NCBI RefSeq assembly: GCF_000931935.2
Contig: NZ_AZAC01000008.1
Location: 62,001-126,000, forward strand
From: Dethiosulfatarculus sandiegensis
GTDB lineage: Bacteria > Desulfobacterota > Desulfarculia > Desulfarculales > Desulfarculaceae
Length of the DNA stretch: 64,000 nt
Direction of reading: 5' to 3'
Part shown: positions 19,202-27,790 of the stretch, in pieces
How the letters are laid out: each line of letters opens with the position of its first letter
How positions within the stretch are numbered: position 1 is the first letter of the stretch
The notes under the pieces: model-generated
The model's database searches: none
What the model was told of the DNA's origin: nothing
Seen by the model: the letters and a program-made list of their open reading frames with translations, nothing else
Program-made: the position numbers and the translations under genes

Positions 19202-19239
19202 TAAGTCATACGTGTGAATCTATACGTACGTATGACTTA
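19202..19239. promoter_or_regulatory. TetR-type operator (12-bp inverted repeat)
   Basis: TAAGTCATACGT (19202-19213) and ACGTATGACTTA (19228-19239) form a perfect 12-bp inverted repeat with a 14-base spacer, starting 13 bases upstream of the TetR start codon. A consensus -35 TTGACA lies on the minus strand at 19261-19256, so the repeat occupies the -10/+1 region. This layout fits autorepression of the efflux operon. Confidence 0.8.
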
Positions 19240-19432
19240 GCACTTTATTCCATATTGTCAAGACAGAATTAATAATTATGCGGTTTTAAAAAATCTTTTT
19301 AGGCTCTTAAACCTGCCGGCAGATGGATGGAATCCCGATTCTCGGAAAGCGTCCGGCTTTTAATATAGATACGGTGTTGCGCGCCTTACGGGCAAGCGGC
19401 CTGAATCTCAGGTCATGGGGGGGTGAGGGAGT

Positions 19433-20599
19433 TCAGGATGAACTGTGGATTATCTGTTTAAGTCTTTCAAGTAGCCCAGGTTTTCCTTTTTGGCTTAAAT
19501 CGGCCAGCAGGTCCCGGGCGGTCTGGGGCCCTTTGGGTTCTTCCAGGAGTTTTGTAAAAAGAAATTCCAGCTCTTTTTCAGCGCCGGGCAGATTCATATC
19601 CGCTAGTATCCAGCGTTTTATGACTACATGCCGCAGGTTTAAGGTCAGGTTTTGGGTGTAGGGATAGGAAGGCGTGTTTTTACGCCAGTGATCCTGCAGG
19701 TTCATGAATTTTTGAGCCGCTTCCCTTACCAACTCCCAATGCCCCATCTCAAGATGCGCCCAGGTAAGGGAAAAATAGGAATCAGGGTAATCCGGCAACG
19801 AATTCCGGCATTCATTTGCCCAGAGAACCACTTCGCCGTGACGTTCCAGCTGGGTGAGGCTTATCCAGATGGGATGGTAAATACGCACAAGCATGCGGGC
19901 CGGTGTTTTTCGGGCTTTGGCCAGTTCAAGGGCCTTTAGCCCGGCGGTGAGGGCCTGTTGAGCTGTTTCGGGCCATATCATCTGGGTTTGGGCCAGGTAG
20001 GTGAGGGCAGTGGGATTTTTCGGCTCCTTTTCGACCCAATTCCGGATCAGGGCCAGGTTGCGCAGGTTTTTTTGGCGCATCACCTGCGGCCCTTGGGCAA
20101 ATCCGTGGTGAATCAGGCGCAAGGGGGAACGCAGGCATTTGCCTTTAAGTCCGATCAGAGTCTCATGGATATTGCCCTTGAATTGAAGGCCCGCGTTGTT
20201 TCTAAAAAACCTTGGAGTGGATTGCAGGGTGTGGCCGCCGTCCGAAGAAAGGTGCAAAATATCGACAAAATAAGCGTCGCACTCGGGAATTTGAGTCAGC
20301 CCGGCTAAAAAGGGAGCTGTTTTTTGATCGAGTTTTTCATCGGCATCCAAGATCAGAAGCCAGTCTCCCCGGGCATATTCAAGGGACTGGTTTCTGTGCA
20401 GGGCAAAGCTGTTTTGCCACCTGTGCTGAAAAATGCGCGCCCCGAACTCCCGGGCCAATTCCATGGTTCGGTCTTGGGAGCCTGTGTCAACCAGGATGAT
20501 TTCATCCACCCATTGTCTTGCGCTGCCCAGAGACATCTTGAGCCATTTTTCCTCGTTTCTGGCTATCATGCAGAGGCTTATAACAAGTTTTCGGGACAT
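19433..20599 (-). CDS. Family 2 glycosyltransferase with helical (TPR-like) C-terminus
   Basis: The 388-residue protein starts LVISLCMIARNEEKWLKMSL, followed by VDEIILVDTGSQDRT and WLLILDADEKLD (the DxD-type nucleotide-sugar site near residue 85), all standard for GT2 enzymes of the WcaA/SunS-like branch. From about residue 195 the sequence is alpha-helical with repeated Trp/Leu/Ala patterns (NPTALTYLAQTQMIWPETA), as in GT2-TPR fusions. It is cytosolic, with no membrane helix. Likely role: sugar transfer to a glycan or a protein; the acceptor is unknown. A membrane protein gene lies 64 bases upstream on the same strand. Confidence 0.85.
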   Translation of the reverse strand: MSRKLVISLCMIARNEEKWLKMSLGSARQWVDEIILVDTGSQDRTMELAREFGARIFQHRWQNSFALHRNQSLEYARGDWLLILDADEKLDQKTAPFLAGLTQIPECDAYFVDILHLSSDGGHTLQSTPRFFRNNAGLQFKGNIHETLIGLKGKCLRSPLRLIHHGFAQGPQVMRQKNLRNLALIRNWVEKEPKNPTALTYLAQTQMIWPETAQQALTAGLKALELAKARKTPARMLVRIYHPIWISLTQLERHGEVVLWANECRNSLPDYPDSYFSLTWAHLEMGHWELVREAAQKFMNLQDHWRKNTPSYPYTQNLTLNLRHVVIKRWILADMNLPGAEKELEFLFTKLLEEPKGPQTARDLLADLSQKGKPGLLERLKQIIHSSS

Positions 20600-20663
20600 G
20601 TGGGCTTAGCTCCCATATTAGAAAGACGCTTATGTTGCCTGGTTCAGTCCACCACCGGATTAC

Positions 20664-21302
20664 TCATGTTTTTTCCCTACCCGGTTTTTTATTCTCAGTA
20701 TCCGGATTTTTGGCTCGCGCCTGTTCGCAGAGCCGGTTCAGCTCTTGCGCTGCCCTGGTTGCTTTTTCCTCTTGCCCCCTGGGGATGGCCAGGCGGTATT
20801 CCCCTTGTTTTCTTTGGGGTTTGGTCAGGCCCAGGCCTCTGGCTCCCATATAAGAATAGGATATCAAAAACCAGGTTCGATCCTTACCTGTGGATACGCT
20901 CGCCTTTTCAAGGGCGTCTGTTATCAATTGCCTGGAAAAAACCCAATTGCGGGGCTCCCCGAATATTCTGACGCCATTCATATATAATTTCAAATAGTTG
21001 TCAGCCTTGAGCAGTTTTTTACGGCGCATGGGAACGGCTATCAGCTTGAAAATTCTTTGGGGCAGGTAAAACAGGGTCCCTAAAAGGCACAACAGGGCAA
21101 AACTGGTTATATTGGTTTCACCCTGATCCCATACAGCCAGGACGGTTCCCAAAACAAGGCAGGCCAAAGCCAGGTGGTCCAGGCTAAATCCACGTATTGT
21201 CGGTCCCTTGGAAGCTGTTTGTGGCTCCATGAGGTCTACGACTTCCTGTTTTTCGCGGTCCTCAAATTCAAATTCGGCGATCAGCTTTTCGGCAAGCGGC
21301 AT
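20664..21302 (-). CDS. Hypothetical protein with two predicted membrane helices
   Basis: From the ATG at 21302 (AAGGAA 7 bases upstream; the longer frame from 21350 lacks a ribosome binding site) the protein has 212 residues. The N-terminus is acidic (PLAEKLIAEFEFEDREKQ). Two hydrophobic segments, around residues 45-65 (LALACLVLGTVLAVW) and 72-95 (ITSFALLCLLGTLFYLPQRI), probably form a membrane hairpin. A cytoplasmic domain with a basic C-terminal tail follows. I recognise no family. It is probably co-transcribed with the downstream glycosyltransferase. Confidence 0.55.
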   Translation of the reverse strand: MPLAEKLIAEFEFEDREKQEVVDLMEPQTASKGPTIRGFSLDHLALACLVLGTVLAVWDQGETNITSFALLCLLGTLFYLPQRIFKLIAVPMRRKKLLKADNYLKLYMNGVRIFGEPRNWVFSRQLITDALEKASVSTGKDRTWFLISYSYMGARGLGLTKPQRKQGEYRLAIPRGQEEKATRAAQELNRLCEQARAKNPDTENKKPGREKT

Positions 21303-21704
21303 ATATTTATTCCTTGAACAGTGCAGGAAGCTTCTCGACCGGATTGTCAAACCCGGCTTGGCCCGAATCCTGGGGTAAAAATGGTTATTGGCCTTTATTA
21401 TAAGGCCTACACGTCAAATTGCAGCCTTGCACAAGCAGGATAAGGTTTACAAAAAGGCCCCTGTTTGCCTGAAAACGTAATTTGATGCGTGGAATCCCCC
21501 TTTATTGAGACTGTTTGAGGGATTTTTACAGAAGTTTAAATCCAATCTGAAAACCGGTTGTTTTTTTATCTTAAACGGTTGCCATTCTTTGCCCGGAAGC
21601 ATAGAATACACCGGTTAACGCGCAGGGCTTTCCCTGCGGAAATTTCTATCTCTTAGAATACTTGTATTATATTCGGTCAGATAGGCCGAAAGAGCGCCTT
21701 CAAA
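21303..21704. other. Divergent intergenic region upstream of mqnE
   Basis: About 400 bases lie between a minus-strand membrane protein gene and plus-strand mqnE. I see a GC-rich hairpin (CGCAGGG-CTTT-CCCTGCG, 21621-21638) and an AT-rich TATTAT at 21664 that could be a -10. There is no reading frame of note. Confidence 0.5.
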
Positions 21705-22886
21705 ATGTTAATGCCTGAAAAAACCACACCAATCCAGCAAAAAAACAATATACCCCGGATCAACGAGAGCCCCGCTGTATTTATGGACAGCTCCATGATA
21801 AACGATTCCCGCCTTTTAGAAGTGGCTGCCAAGCTGGCGGCCCGGGAAAGGTTGGATGCCGCCGACGGCATGGCCCTTATGACCACCAAGGATCTCCTTG
21901 GCTTGGGGGCCATGGCAAATGCGGTGCGGCGTTCCTTAAGGGGGAAAAAGGCCTATTATGTGCTCAACCGCCATGTCAATTACTCCAATGTGTGTGTAAA
22001 TCATTGTGTGTTTTGCGCATATTGGCGCGCTCCCCAACAAGAAGGCGCCTTTTGCCTTTCCCCGGATGAGGCGGCCCGGCAGGCTCTGGAGGAACCGGAC
22101 CTGGATCTTTCCGAACTACACATAGTTGGGGGCTGTCATCCGGATTTGCCCTTTGACTATTATCTGGAATTGCTGAGGGCCCTGAAAAAGGCCCGGCCCA
22201 AGGCTACGCTCAAGGCCTTTACCTCGGTGGAGGTAGCCCATTTTGCGGAAATTTCCGGCAAATCGCCCGAACAGATTCTGGTTGAGCTGAAAGAGGCCGG
22301 ACTCGGCAGCATGCCCGGAGGAGGGGCGGAGGTCTTTGCGCCCCGGGTAAGGCGGGAGCTGTGTCCCAGAAAGGCCGATGCCAAGACCTGGCTGGAAATA
22401 GCGGGCATGGCTCACAACCTGGGGATTCCCACCAACGCCACCATGCTTTACGGTCATATTGAAACCCCTGAAGAGCGGGTGGATCATATACTTAAACTCA
22501 GGGACCAGCAGGATATTTCAGGCGGTTTCACGGCTTTCATCCCCCTGGCCTTTCATCCCGGCAACACCGGGCTCAAGGCCAGGTTCTGCGGAACCACGGG
22601 GATGGACGATCTGAGGGTTATGGCGGCCAGCCGCCTTTTGTTGGACAATTTCCCCCATATCAAGGCCTATTGGGTGATGCTTGGCCCCAAATTGGCCCAG
22701 GTTGCCTTGAACTTCGGAGCCGACGACCTGGACGGAACCATAGTAGAGGAACGCATTACCCATATGGCGGGGGCTCAGACCGCACCCGGGCTTACGGAGA
22801 ATGCCTTGCGCGGCATGATTGAAGCCGGCGGCTTTGAACCGGTGCGCAGGGACAGCTGTTATAATTCTCTTGAAGATGTTGAATGA
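21705..22886 (+). CDS. mqnE: Aminofutalosine synthase (radical SAM)
   Basis: This 393-residue radical SAM protein has the Fe-S cluster motif CVNHCVFC at C97, C101 and C104. MqnE joins 3-[(1-carboxyvinyl)oxy]benzoate to SAM to make 6-amino-6-deoxyfutalosine in the futalosine route to menaquinone. LHIVGGCHPDLPFDYYLE and AEVFAPRVRRELCP match the MqnE/CofH fold. MqnE rather than CofH is favoured because the next gene is MqnC, its pathway partner, overlapping by 4 bases (ATGA). The protein carries about 25 extra N-terminal residues from this ATG; a start at 21784 would give a more typical length but has no ribosome binding site. Confidence 0.93.
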   Translation: MLMPEKTTPIQQKNNIPRINESPAVFMDSSMINDSRLLEVAAKLAARERLDAADGMALMTTKDLLGLGAMANAVRRSLRGKKAYYVLNRHVNYSNVCVNHCVFCAYWRAPQQEGAFCLSPDEAARQALEEPDLDLSELHIVGGCHPDLPFDYYLELLRALKKARPKATLKAFTSVEVAHFAEISGKSPEQILVELKEAGLGSMPGGGAEVFAPRVRRELCPRKADAKTWLEIAGMAHNLGIPTNATMLYGHIETPEERVDHILKLRDQQDISGGFTAFIPLAFHPGNTGLKARFCGTTGMDDLRVMAASRLLLDNFPHIKAYWVMLGPKLAQVALNFGADDLDGTIVEERITHMAGAQTAPGLTENALRGMIEAGGFEPVRRDSCYNSLEDVE

Positions 22887-23983
22887 GTGATATGACCTGC
22901 TCTGATAATCTTTCTTCCGCGTTCGAGGCCTGTGAAAAGGGCATGCGTCTCACCAGGGAACAGGGCCTGGCCCTTTTGGAGGAGGCCGATTTTCTGACCC
23001 TGGGACGACTGGCCAACCGGGCGCGGTTTGTCCATAACCCGGATCCGGTGGTGACTTACGTGGTGGACAGAAACATAAACACCACCAACATCTGCACCAG
23101 CGGCTGCAAGTTCTGCGCTTTTTTCACTCCGCCCCAAAAAGGCGGCGGCTATGTACTGACCCATAGCCAGGTTGCGGATAAAATAGAAGAAACCAAAGCC
23201 CTGGGCGGCACCCAGATCTTGATGCAGGGGGGGCTTCATCCCGAGATCGGAGCCCGAAAAACAGCCGAACTTTTTACCTTTATAAAACAAAACCACCCCA
23301 TAAAAATCCACGGGCTTTCTCCGCCGGAGGTGGTCCACATGGCCCGGGTTGACGGGCTTTCCGTTAAAGACGCCCTGGATCTTTTGATAGAGGCCGGGCT
23401 GGACTCCATACCCGGGGGAGGGGCCGAGATCCTGGTGGATCGGGTGCGCTCCCTGGTGGCCCCGAATAAATGCAAAACCGACGAGTGGCTCGAGGTAATG
23501 GAGCTGGCTCACCAAAAAGGGCTTTTAACCACCGGCACCATGATGTTCGGGCATGTGGAGACACCGGCTGAACGTATTGAACACCTGGACCGTTTGCGAA
23601 AGGTGCAGGACAGGAGCCTGCCCCGTAAAAAAGGGCGCTTCACGGCTTTTATCCCCTGGACCTTCCAGCCGGCCAATACAGCCCTGGACCATGTGCGCAA
23701 GGCCACGGGAGTGGAATATCTTCGTGTGCTGGCCGTTTCCCGGCTTTATCTGGACAACTTCGACCATATCCAAGCCAGTTGGGTGACTCAGGGCGATAAA
23801 ATCGCCCAGCTTGCCCTTTTGTTCGGGGCCGACGATCTGGGCTCCACCATGATCGAGGAGAATGTGGTTAAGGCGGCGGGAGCTTCCTTCCGTCTCAGTC
23901 AAGAGCAGATGATCCGTCTGGCCCGGGACCTTGGATTAGAGGCCTGTCAGAGAAATACGGATTACACCCTTGTCCAAGTATAA
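22883..23983 (+). CDS. mqnC: Cyclic dehypoxanthinyl futalosine synthase (radical SAM)
   Basis: At 366 residues with CTSGCKFCAFF (Cys 71, 75, 78) near the N-terminus, this is MqnC, which cyclises dehypoxanthine futalosine to the spiro product in menaquinone synthesis. Supporting segments are TQILMQGGLHPEIGARKTAE and SIPGGGAEILVDRVR. The start overlaps the mqnE stop (ATGA), so the two are translationally coupled. The remaining futalosine genes (mqnA, mqnB, mqnD) are not in the window. Menaquinone is the expected electron carrier for the membrane Hdr-like complex encoded just downstream. Confidence 0.94.
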   Translation: MSDMTCSDNLSSAFEACEKGMRLTREQGLALLEEADFLTLGRLANRARFVHNPDPVVTYVVDRNINTTNICTSGCKFCAFFTPPQKGGGYVLTHSQVADKIEETKALGGTQILMQGGLHPEIGARKTAELFTFIKQNHPIKIHGLSPPEVVHMARVDGLSVKDALDLLIEAGLDSIPGGGAEILVDRVRSLVAPNKCKTDEWLEVMELAHQKGLLTTGTMMFGHVETPAERIEHLDRLRKVQDRSLPRKKGRFTAFIPWTFQPANTALDHVRKATGVEYLRVLAVSRLYLDNFDHIQASWVTQGDKIAQLALLFGADDLGSTMIEENVVKAAGASFRLSQEQMIRLARDLGLEACQRNTDYTLVQV

Positions 23984-24820
23984 TCCTGTTTTTTAAAGTA
24001 ATCCCATTATTAAATAGTTACACGCTTCTGCTTCCGGCCTTTATATTCCAGAGCGAAAAAACGCTTGGGGATGCAATGGCTTCGGTTTTATCCCATGCAA
24101 GACGGTGGAAAGAGAAAAACCTGGTTAAAACTTGTGGTTAAAGTTATCTCCGTTGGCTTTTTTGGGGATGACATCCGGGATGCGCCTGGTTTTTACGTGT
24201 GAAAAAGGTAGCAACCTCTTGATTTTTAATACGTCTTTGGTAAGTCCCAAGGCAAGTTTTTCAGAAATGAAAAACGGGATAATTCCATAAATGATAGTAG
24301 GTTTTAGGACTTTGACGTTTTCAGGGAGGTTTTGAATCCAACTAATACCCATGCGCATGATGGAATTTTGGCCTTGCAAATCCTGACAATTGCAAGTATG
24401 ACGAGGTGAAACTAGTAATATTCGATCTATGGAGGTTGCTTATGGCCAAGGTTACGTATCCGAGTTTTGGGTGGACAACTCTCCTGATTAAGGCAGAATA
24501 TTACGGAAAGACTTGAATACTCTGGCTAACGGTGCTTGATTTTTCTAAAAGGTGGGCGTAAATTTTGTGAGCCATTGGAAGCGAAGCTCGGTGTTGGAAG
24601 GCAAAACCGAAAAAACTTCTTGCCGGTGACTCTTCCCCCCTTCACTTCGCTGGCCTGCTTTAGGCCCACCAAGGACTGTTTCGGCACTTTCAATCGTTGG
24701 ACTGGAACAGCGTTAGCGACACCGTGGACGGGTTTTTGAAAATCCGCCCGCGGGAATAAAGCAAGCACTTTGCAGATAAATGGAGCTTGCGCCGCCAACC
24801 CATAACAAAAAGGTGAGACC
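23984..24820. other. Long gene-poor region upstream of the Hdr-like cluster, with a possible repeat element
   Basis: About 840 bases separate mqnC from the membrane Hdr-like gene. Besides the weak frame at 24125-24379, there is a 24-codon frame at 24442-24516 with a good ribosome binding site (GGAGG). The stretch 24526-24800 is more GC-rich than its surroundings and stays open in frames on both strands, as conserved repeats often do. No promoter stands out close to 24821. Confidence 0.4.
24125..24379 (-). CDS. Possible small or truncated hypothetical gene (84 codons)
   Basis: A minus-strand frame from a TTG at 24379 (internal ATG at 24358) to a TAA at 24125 encodes 84 residues with plausible composition (VKVLKPTIIYGIIPFFISEK, ending IPDVIPKKANGDNFNHKF). 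No ribosome binding site or family is evident. It could be a small gene or the 3' remnant of a larger one, and it lies in an otherwise gene-free stretch. Confidence 0.25.
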   Translation of the reverse strand: MQGQNSIMRMGISWIQNLPENVKVLKPTIIYGIIPFFISEKLALGLTKDVLKIKRLLPFSHVKTRRIPDVIPKKANGDNFNHKF

Positions 24821-26509
24821 GTGTTTTTAACCATTGGCGTGTATGCCTCTCTGGCCATTTTTTGTGCCGGGATTTTATATAAATTGTACGTATGGACCAG
24901 CCGCCGCGTGGGCGCCGGCTTTTCCGACCTGACTGTTTCCCAGAGGGTGTCCGCTCTTTTCAAGAGTATTTTCAGCTCTATCTTCAGTAAGGACATCCTG
25001 ACCCTGGCCAATGCTTTCTTCTGGGACGTGCTCCTTCTGAGAAGGGTCTTTAAGGCTGACTTCAAACGCTGGTTCGCCCACATGTGCATTTTCGTGGGAT
25101 TCATGGCGCTTTTAATCATGCACGCCCTGGATAAGGAAGTATTCGTACTGTTTGACCCTTATAACGAATCCACCTTGAACCCCTATATGTTCCTGCGGAA
25201 CTTCTTTGGGGTCATGGTCATTGTCGGCGTCTGTGTGGCTGTCTGGCGCAGACTCACCAGCCCGCTCATGCGTAAAACCGGAAACACCATGGACGCCTAC
25301 ACCATAATCATCCTGGCGGTGATCATGGTTTCGGGCTTTGCCCTGGAGGCGGTGAAAATACCCAGTGAAGCCGTTTTTGACAGAATGGTGGACGAAAATA
25401 TCGGCGGTTATGACAGCGAGGAAGAGGCCCTGCCCCTTAAGGCCGTCTGGGCAAAGGACTACGGTGTGGTCTTCAAAAATTTTGAAATGCCCGATGACCC
25501 GGATGTGCTTGCCGAGGGTTACGACGTTCACACAGACAGCTGTGTAGACTGTCACGCAAAGCCCCAGTCCGCCTTCCTTTCCTATGGCCTGGCCAAGATG
25601 ATTGACCCCATAGCCGTGGGTTTAAACGACGTAAGGGCGGACGAGATCCTTCTTTATCTCCACTTGCTGGCCTGTTTCATCGGCCTGGCCTATCTGCCCT
25701 TCAGCAAGTTCTTCCACGTGCTTACCGCACCCTTGGGCATGCTTAGCGGAGCAGTGGTGAAGAAATCCCAGCCCGCTCCCGCGGTTCTGGCCAACCACCG
25801 GGCCATGGAGCTCGATGCCTGCACCCATTGCGCGGTTTGCAGCGAGCACTGTTCCGTGGCATCGGCGCTCACCAGGTTTGATAACAACACTATCCTGCCT
25901 TCCGAGAAGCTGGCCTCTGCCAAGGGCATGCTGAACGGATCCGGAATTACCGACAACACCCTTGCGCTTCTGCGCCAGGGTTCCGATATCTGCACCGGTT
26001 GCTATCGTTGCACCGAACTCTGTCCTTCGGGCATCAACCTGCAGGACCTGTGGGCCGCGTTTAAGGAGGAGCTGGCTGAGAAGGGCTACCCGGACACCTA
26101 TATCCAGGCCACTCAGACCATGACCGAAAAAGACGCCGCCGATGAGGGCAAGGCTGCCATGGAAGTGGTCAGTCAAAAGGCCGGCAACCCGGCTTCGGGC
26201 TATAATCTGCCTGAGGCAAGATACTGCTTCGAGTGCCAGACCTGCACCAACTCCTGCCCTGTGGTCCGTATGTATGATGATCCCAAGGGCGTCTTGGGCA
26301 TGTTGCCCCACCAGATCATCCACACCCTGAAACTTTCCAGCGCCCTGGGCCTGGAACTCCAGGAAATGGCGGTTTCCACCCGCATGGTCTGGGACTGCAC
26401 AACCTGCTACAACTGCCAGGAGCATTGCCCCCAAGGTGTGCCGATCGCTGATATTCTCTATGAGATTCGCAATCAGGCTTTTGCTGAATTGAACAAGAAA
26501 ACCGCTTAA
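24821..26509 (+). CDS. Membrane cytochrome b / Fe-S / HdrC fusion subunit of an Hdr-like complex
   Basis: This 562-residue protein joins three parts. The N-terminal half has about five membrane helices (near residues 3-22, 88-105, 128-148, 165-185 and 280-298), as in the NarI/HdrE/QmoC cytochrome b family. Within it is one CxxCH heme c motif (DSCVDCHAK, about 239-247). The C-terminal half has two pairs of 4Fe-4S motifs: CTHCAVCSEHC (about 334), CTGCYRCTELCP (about 390), CFECQTCTNSCP (about 469) and CTTCYNCQEHCP (about 526). The last pair resembles HdrC. It would carry electrons between menaquinol and the cytoplasmic HdrB/HdrA subunits. The GTG start has AAGGTGAG about 6 bases upstream. The order (membrane part first, HdrC last) differs from QmoC, where the Fe-S part leads. 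Confidence 0.85.
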   Translation: MFLTIGVYASLAIFCAGILYKLYVWTSRRVGAGFSDLTVSQRVSALFKSIFSSIFSKDILTLANAFFWDVLLLRRVFKADFKRWFAHMCIFVGFMALLIMHALDKEVFVLFDPYNESTLNPYMFLRNFFGVMVIVGVCVAVWRRLTSPLMRKTGNTMDAYTIIILAVIMVSGFALEAVKIPSEAVFDRMVDENIGGYDSEEEALPLKAVWAKDYGVVFKNFEMPDDPDVLAEGYDVHTDSCVDCHAKPQSAFLSYGLAKMIDPIAVGLNDVRADEILLYLHLLACFIGLAYLPFSKFFHVLTAPLGMLSGAVVKKSQPAPAVLANHRAMELDACTHCAVCSEHCSVASALTRFDNNTILPSEKLASAKGMLNGSGITDNTLALLRQGSDICTGCYRCTELCPSGINLQDLWAAFKEELAEKGYPDTYIQATQTMTEKDAADEGKAAMEVVSQKAGNPASGYNLPEARYCFECQTCTNSCPVVRMYDDPKGVLGMLPHQIIHTLKLSSALGLELQEMAVSTRMVWDCTTCYNCQEHCPQGVPIADILYEIRNQAFAELNKKTA

Positions 26510-26547
26510 TTAATTCTTTGCGGAAACCGGCTAAGGAGCCTTCAAAA

Positions 26548-27414
26548 ATGGAATATGCCTTTTTCAAAGGTTGCAAGATACCCTATTATCAACCACATTA
26601 CGGCACAGCCACTGAAGCGGTGTTCAATCGCCTTGATGTAAAGTTGGTTGATCTTGAATTCGGCTGCTGCGGATACCCCATAAGGCAGCAGGATCAGGAC
26701 GCCTGGCTCATCTCAGCGGCCAGAAACCTGGCTATGTCCGCCGATAAGGGCCTGGACATACTTACACCCTGTAAGTGTTGTTTCGGCTCGCTTAAAAAAG
26801 CGGCCTACACCCTGGCCCATGACGAAGAAACCCTGGAAAGGGTCAACACAGCTCTATTCTCAGAAGAACTAAAGTACGAGCCCGGCAAGATCAAGGTGAG
26901 GCATCTGTTGCAGGTGCTGGACATCGAGGTCGGCGTCCAGACTCTTAAAGAAAAGATTCAAAAGCCGTTCACCAATCTCAACGTGGCCACCCATTACGGG
27001 TGCCATGCCCTTCGCCCCAGCAAGGTAACCGAGTTTGACGACCCCGTTAACCCCACCATTTTCGATCGTCTGGTGGAGGTTACAGGCGCCAAGAGCCTGG
27101 ATTGGGATCAGAAAACCCAGTGCTGCGGTAATCCGCAGAAAGACAAAAACAATCCCCTGGCTAAGGCTATGACAGCTAAAAAGCTTAATAGCGGGCTGGC
27201 TATCGGGGCGGATTTTGTCTGTGTTGCCTGCACCTATTGTCAAATCCAATTCGATACCGTGCAAAAGGAAATGCTCGATCAAGGCGAGTTGCCCCAGGCG
27301 TTGCCTTCTCTGCTCTATCCCCAGCTTTTGGGTATAAGCATGGGAATTGATCCCCAGAAATTGGGCTTGGAGAAGAACTCCATTAATGCCGAGGGGATAG
27401 CGACTTTCTGTTAA
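26548..27414 (+). CDS. HdrB-like subunit (two CCG domains)
   Basis: The 288-residue protein has two cysteine-rich CCG domains. The first has FFKGCKIPYYQ, EFGCCGYPI and TPCKCCFGS (about residues 4-85). The second has HYGCHALRP, TQCCGNPQK and VACTYCQIQFD (about 150-235). In methanogen HdrB these Cys bind non-cubane 4Fe-4S clusters that cleave the CoM-S-S-CoB disulfide; in bacteria the substrate disulfide is unknown. The ATG at 26548 has AAGGAG 9 bases upstream; a longer TTG frame at 26518 is rejected. It follows the membrane subunit by 38 bases in the same direction. Confidence 0.9.
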   Translation: MEYAFFKGCKIPYYQPHYGTATEAVFNRLDVKLVDLEFGCCGYPIRQQDQDAWLISAARNLAMSADKGLDILTPCKCCFGSLKKAAYTLAHDEETLERVNTALFSEELKYEPGKIKVRHLLQVLDIEVGVQTLKEKIQKPFTNLNVATHYGCHALRPSKVTEFDDPVNPTIFDRLVEVTGAKSLDWDQKTQCCGNPQKDKNNPLAKAMTAKKLNSGLAIGADFVCVACTYCQIQFDTVQKEMLDQGELPQALPSLLYPQLLGISMGIDPQKLGLEKNSINAEGIATFC

Positions 27415-27430
27415 TGGGGTATTTTTCCCC

Positions 27431-27459
27431 TTGACTTAGTGCGTGAACTGAAATTTAAT
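27431..27459 (+). promoter_or_regulatory. Sigma-70-type promoter for hdrA
   Basis: TTGACT (27431-27436) and TTTAAT (27454-27459) each match consensus at 5 of 6 positions with an optimal 17-base spacer. The promoter lies 16 bases after the HdrB stop, so HdrA can be made independently of the two upstream genes. Confidence 0.55.
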
Positions 27460-27560
27460 AGCCTAAAACCATACGATATTTAGGTGCATAAAACCTACTA
27501 AAAATAGGTAAGTTCCGTGAGTTAATGAATTTGTTCACAAGCTAATCGGTATGTTACAGG

Positions 27561-27701
27561 CTGCCGTGTGAAAGACCTATTATACGGACCGGTTCATATA
27601 GCCAATGGAGTTGTAATAACTAGCATATTAACTAATTATTACAACTATACAGGGTTTAAAGACTGAATTGCGTAAAGCTTCAGATTTGTCTTTCACGGCA
27701 G
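27561..27701. repeat. Nested inverted-repeat element in the hdrA leader
   Basis: Outer arms CTGCCGTGTGAAAGAC (27561-27576) and GTCTTTCACGGCAG (27688-27701) are complementary except for a 2-base bulge. Inside them an 11-bp perfect arm pair AGTTGTAATAA (27609-27619) / TTATTACAACT (27636-27646) forms a second hairpin. The 141-base unit could be a MITE-like insertion or a structured leader RNA. Confidence 0.55.
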
Positions 27702-27790
27702 GCGTCAAGTTGCTTGCGCCCCGAAAAGTGAGGCCAAGAGCTAAAAGACTCGAATGAGTTGGGTGGAACCCAGAAAGATGAGGATTTTAG

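Larger units (their letters stand above)
27415..27790. other. Long leader between hdrB-like and hdrA-like genes
   Basis: This 376-base interval has no credible reading frame. It holds a good promoter (27431-27459), a nested inverted-repeat element (27561-27701), a small hairpin just ahead of the start (TGGGT-GGA-ACCCA near 27750-27773) and GAGG before the HdrA ATG. A leader of some 320 bases hints at post-transcriptional control of the selenoprotein gene. Confidence 0.6.

Noticed and set aside
24536-24739. 67-codon plus-strand frame upstream of the Hdr-like cluster
   Set aside because: No ribosome binding site and the same stretch is open on the other strand; more likely part of a repeat or non-coding unit.
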